Positions 31,438 through 33,275 of a stretch of 33,275 nt of DNA are shown here, in pieces. Where the stretch lies: assembly GCA_019415435.1 (NCBI GenBank), contig DXZE01000022.1:1-33275 (forward strand), written 5' to 3'. Under the pieces are notes generated by a model that was not told where the DNA came from, made no database searches, and saw only the letters and a list, made by a program, of their open reading frames with translations. The stretch comes from Erysipelotrichaceae bacterium (lineage in GTDB: Bacteria > Bacillota_I > Bacilli_A > Erysipelotrichales > Erysipelotrichaceae). The stretch's first letter is position 1; each line of letters opens with the position of its first letter. Position numbers and translations under genes: made by a program.

Positions 31438-31485
31438 AAAAAGATGTCATACAGAAGTAATAACGCTTCTATATGGCATCTTTTA
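31438..31485 (+). terminator. Rho-independent terminator of trkAH
   Basis: A long imperfect stem (31438-31457 with 31466-31484) carries AAAGATG/CATCTTT and AGAAG/CTTCT helices and ends TTTTATTG. It also has an A-rich 5' side that could stop minus-strand transcripts. Confidence 0.75.
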
Positions 31486-31590
31486 TTGTTTCCCTCAATG
31501 TATTGTGTCTTTGTAAAGACATACAGCTGTATTGCGCCAACGATTGGTGTTGCAAGCGGAAGATTTATGATAATTGTATTGATCAGTCCG

Positions 31591-32454
31591 TCATGACTGT
31601 TTCACCATTTCAACTGTATCTTCCTGCATGATCCTTACATATTCAAAGAAGAAAATGAACAGCAGTACTGCACCAATCAAAGCCTCTGTGCCTATATCGG
31701 ATGTGCCTGGGGCATCCCATAAACCATGGTCAACTAATGCCGCCAGCATCAGTAATAATCCCTTCTTTCTGTCTTTTTGTATAAAGAAATAATAGACTCC
31801 AAGAGACATCAGAGCTGTATAGCACCAATGGGATTCCAGGCTGTTTTCTATTCTGGAATCAAGTGTAAAAGGAATAGCATTCATGAAGTCTTTGTGGCTT
31901 CCGCCAATCTGTTCTTCGATATATTCAAGATCTTCACTGATCTGAAATCCCATGCCCGCACACATACCGGTAATCAGATAATCTTTTCTTTCTCTTTTGC
32001 CAATGAGAATCAAAAGCCATACAACAGTCAGTACCTTCAATGTTTCTTCAATGATTGGTGTCTGTATGGCTTCCAGCCAATCTACAGCATTTTGAGAAAG
32101 ATGCATGTTGTTAAAAAGCATTTCAAAATCTTCATTTAACTGTCCTGCAATCCACCCTGGTATAAACCATCCTGCAAAGAAACTTATCAGTGGCAGCAGT
32201 CTGCTTAGGTGAAGCTTCTTTGTAGTCCATCTTATAAATATGAAAAATGGAATCAGATACAGAAGCAGTAACCCAAAGCATAACAGCATCATCAGATATC
32301 TCTGACCTGTTTCAGAAACAGGCTTGATGTCAGTTAACTGAATAGCTTCAAATTCCTGAAAGGATCCAAGCAAGAACATAACCAGAAAGATAAAGAAACT
32401 GATCTTCCATCCTGTCTTCTTCTTACTAAGATCAAAATGTCTGAGAAAATCCAT
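31591..32454 (-). CDS. PrsW-like intramembrane protease
   Basis: The 287-residue protein has about seven membrane helices and the PrsW family landmarks: EETLK (about residue 136), the GMGFQISEDLEY segment with its conserved glutamates, and histidines in ESHWCYTAL and LVDHGLWDAP (about 245). PrsW in B. subtilis cleaves the anti-sigma factor RsiW; a target here is unknown. I start at the ATG at 32454 with AGAAGGA 5 nt upstream. The frame extends 34 residues further but has no ribosome site. It is downstream of the Rpn-like pseudogene on the same strand. Confidence 0.8.
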   Translation of the reverse strand: MDFLRHFDLSKKKTGWKISFFIFLVMFLLGSFQEFEAIQLTDIKPVSETGQRYLMMLLCFGLLLLYLIPFFIFIRWTTKKLHLSRLLPLISFFAGWFIPGWIAGQLNEDFEMLFNNMHLSQNAVDWLEAIQTPIIEETLKVLTVVWLLILIGKRERKDYLITGMCAGMGFQISEDLEYIEEQIGGSHKDFMNAIPFTLDSRIENSLESHWCYTALMSLGVYYFFIQKDRKKGLLLMLAALVDHGLWDAPGTSDIGTEALIGAVLLFIFFFEYVRIMQEDTVEMVKQS

Positions 32455-32568
32455 AAAAATCCTTCTCTCTAAACCGCCGTTCATGATACTACAGATGGTT
32501 TTGGATTTCAACAAACACCAATTAAAGTCTGATAAAAAAGATCTGTGGTATTCCACAGGTCCAGATGA

Positions 32569-33221
32569 TCATTTCAATTTTTCCACTTTTTCTTTGGAAA
32601 GTCCTGAATACCTGGCAACTTTATCTTCAGGCATCCCATCCGCAAGCATTTTCAGGGCAGTCTCACGCTTGCTTTCATTAACGGCAATAGCTGCTTCTAT
32701 GCGGGCATTATCAGCACTTTTCTGCATACCTTTCTCATACCAGGATATTGCGGCACCATAACTGAAGTTCATCATAGCAATCACATGTCCTTTCAACTCT
32801 TCACTTAATTTCATTTTATATGTTTTTCCATCACTTCAATCTTCTCATATGGATCCATCGTACTGGAAAACAATACGGATAAAGCACCTGTAAGCTGATT
32901 TGCTTTGTAGGCCGTTTTCTCTATTAAGGAATCCTTTGGAAGATGGATCACGTTAACTTCTATTAAGACATATCCCTTCTTATCGGGATAGTGTCCAAGA
33001 ATATCTTCTGGCACAATATGGTATCTTACAATGCTATGTGCCTTCACTTCACTTGCATTAAAGCATAACCATATGGAAAAGACTTTCTGAAGATTCTCAT
33101 AATGACTATTGGTGATATTACTTCCAACCTGTGAGGATAACATTCTGGCACAGTAGAGAACGCCTCTGCTTACCGTGATATATGTGTTGCCGTCCTCATC
33201 CTGTTCTACCTCGATATTAAT
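32569..33221 (-). pseudogene. Broken PD-(D/E)XK nuclease family transposase (Rpn-like)
   Basis: Two adjoining frames encode the middle and end of one protein. The first, open from about 33221 to 32811, reads INIEVEQDEDGN, YCARMLSSQVG, KVFSIWLCFN and DPYEKIEVMEKHIK; the second, 32814-32569, reads MKLSEELKGHV and ends ALKMLADGMPEDKVARYSGLSKEKVEKL, the usual C-terminus of these Rpn/PDDEXK_2 proteins. They differ by one frame and meet as ATGA, so a one-base shift or a coupled restart is implied. The N-terminal catalytic part is missing because an IS605-type end lies at 33222. It is degenerate. Confidence 0.75.
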
Positions 33222-33275
33222 CTTGACACTCCCACAGCTAAAGCACGTGGGATTCTTGAGAAGTCTGATTGCTTA
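33222..33275 (-). mobile_element. Right end of an IS200/IS605-type element inserted in the Rpn-like gene
   Basis: Reading the minus strand, CTCAAGAATCCCACGTGC is followed by TTTAGC and TGTGGGAGTGTCAAG. The CCCAC/GTGGG imperfect hairpin (33231-33235 with 33247-33251) with a trailing TCAAG is the standard right end of IS605-group elements. Directly past it the Rpn-like coding frame begins in mid-protein. The element continues beyond the right edge of the window. Confidence 0.7.

Overview
The window looks like the chromosome of a low-to-moderate GC Bacillota, most likely of the Erysipelotrichia (gut commensal) type. This rests on the gene families (YitT, LuxS, RicT, TelA, QueT, zinc-ribbon membrane proteins), on A/G-rich ribosome binding sites, and on a B. 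subtilis-like tmk-holB-ricT-rsmI run. The taxonomic call is inference. I see no rRNA, tRNA or CRISPR.

Layout. Bases 1-106 hold the 3' end of an IS200/IS605-type tnpB, followed by a tiny minus-strand membrane protein with a consensus promoter. Bases 373-3624 carry a YitT membrane protein, a DNPH1/Rcl-like deoxynucleotide N-glycosidase divergent from a Nudix ADP-ribose pyrophosphatase, luxS and mtnN (activated methyl cycle and AI-2). Bases 3950-4506 hold a probable preQ1-I riboswitch in front of queT. Bases 4525-5825 hold a VanY-type carboxypeptidase and an unknown protein. Bases 5880-9558 are the housekeeping operon tmk-holB-ricT-rsmI. Bases 9613-12069 hold a membrane FHA protein and a large multi-domain protein (zinc ribbon, HTH-like, TM, TPR, YD-like repeats). 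Then come a MATE remnant, a family III CoA-transferase, a GNAT and a cell-wall 5'-nucleotidase-like protein with an altered active site.

Bases 16654-21850 form an accessory-looking stretch: a collapsed tnpB, TelA, two zinc-ribbon membrane proteins, an orphan IS66 tnpA-like fragment and a membrane-anchored GH25 lysozyme. Bases 21847-27140 hold yigZ, mutL-miaA, a small membrane protein, a Bax-inhibitor-1 homologue and a CpXC protein. Bases 27349-31434 hold a uridine-kinase-like P-loop protein, a zinc-ribbon protein and the potassium-uptake pair trkA-trkH. The window ends with a PrsW-like protease and a frameshifted PD-(D/E)XK transposase gene that is broken by the end of another IS605-type element.

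Most notable points: MutL has lost all the endonuclease motifs I can place; the 5'-nucleotidase-like protein has GDAE where GNHE is expected; several genes have a -10 box 6-7 nt before their start codon and no Shine-Dalgarno (candidate leaderless mRNAs); and there is a series of zinc-ribbon membrane proteins whose outer domains differ. I do not see a single self-evident new defence or biosynthetic system. The best candidate for an undescribed module is the FHA plus zinc-ribbon/TPR/YD pair, with the related zinc-ribbon proteins further on.
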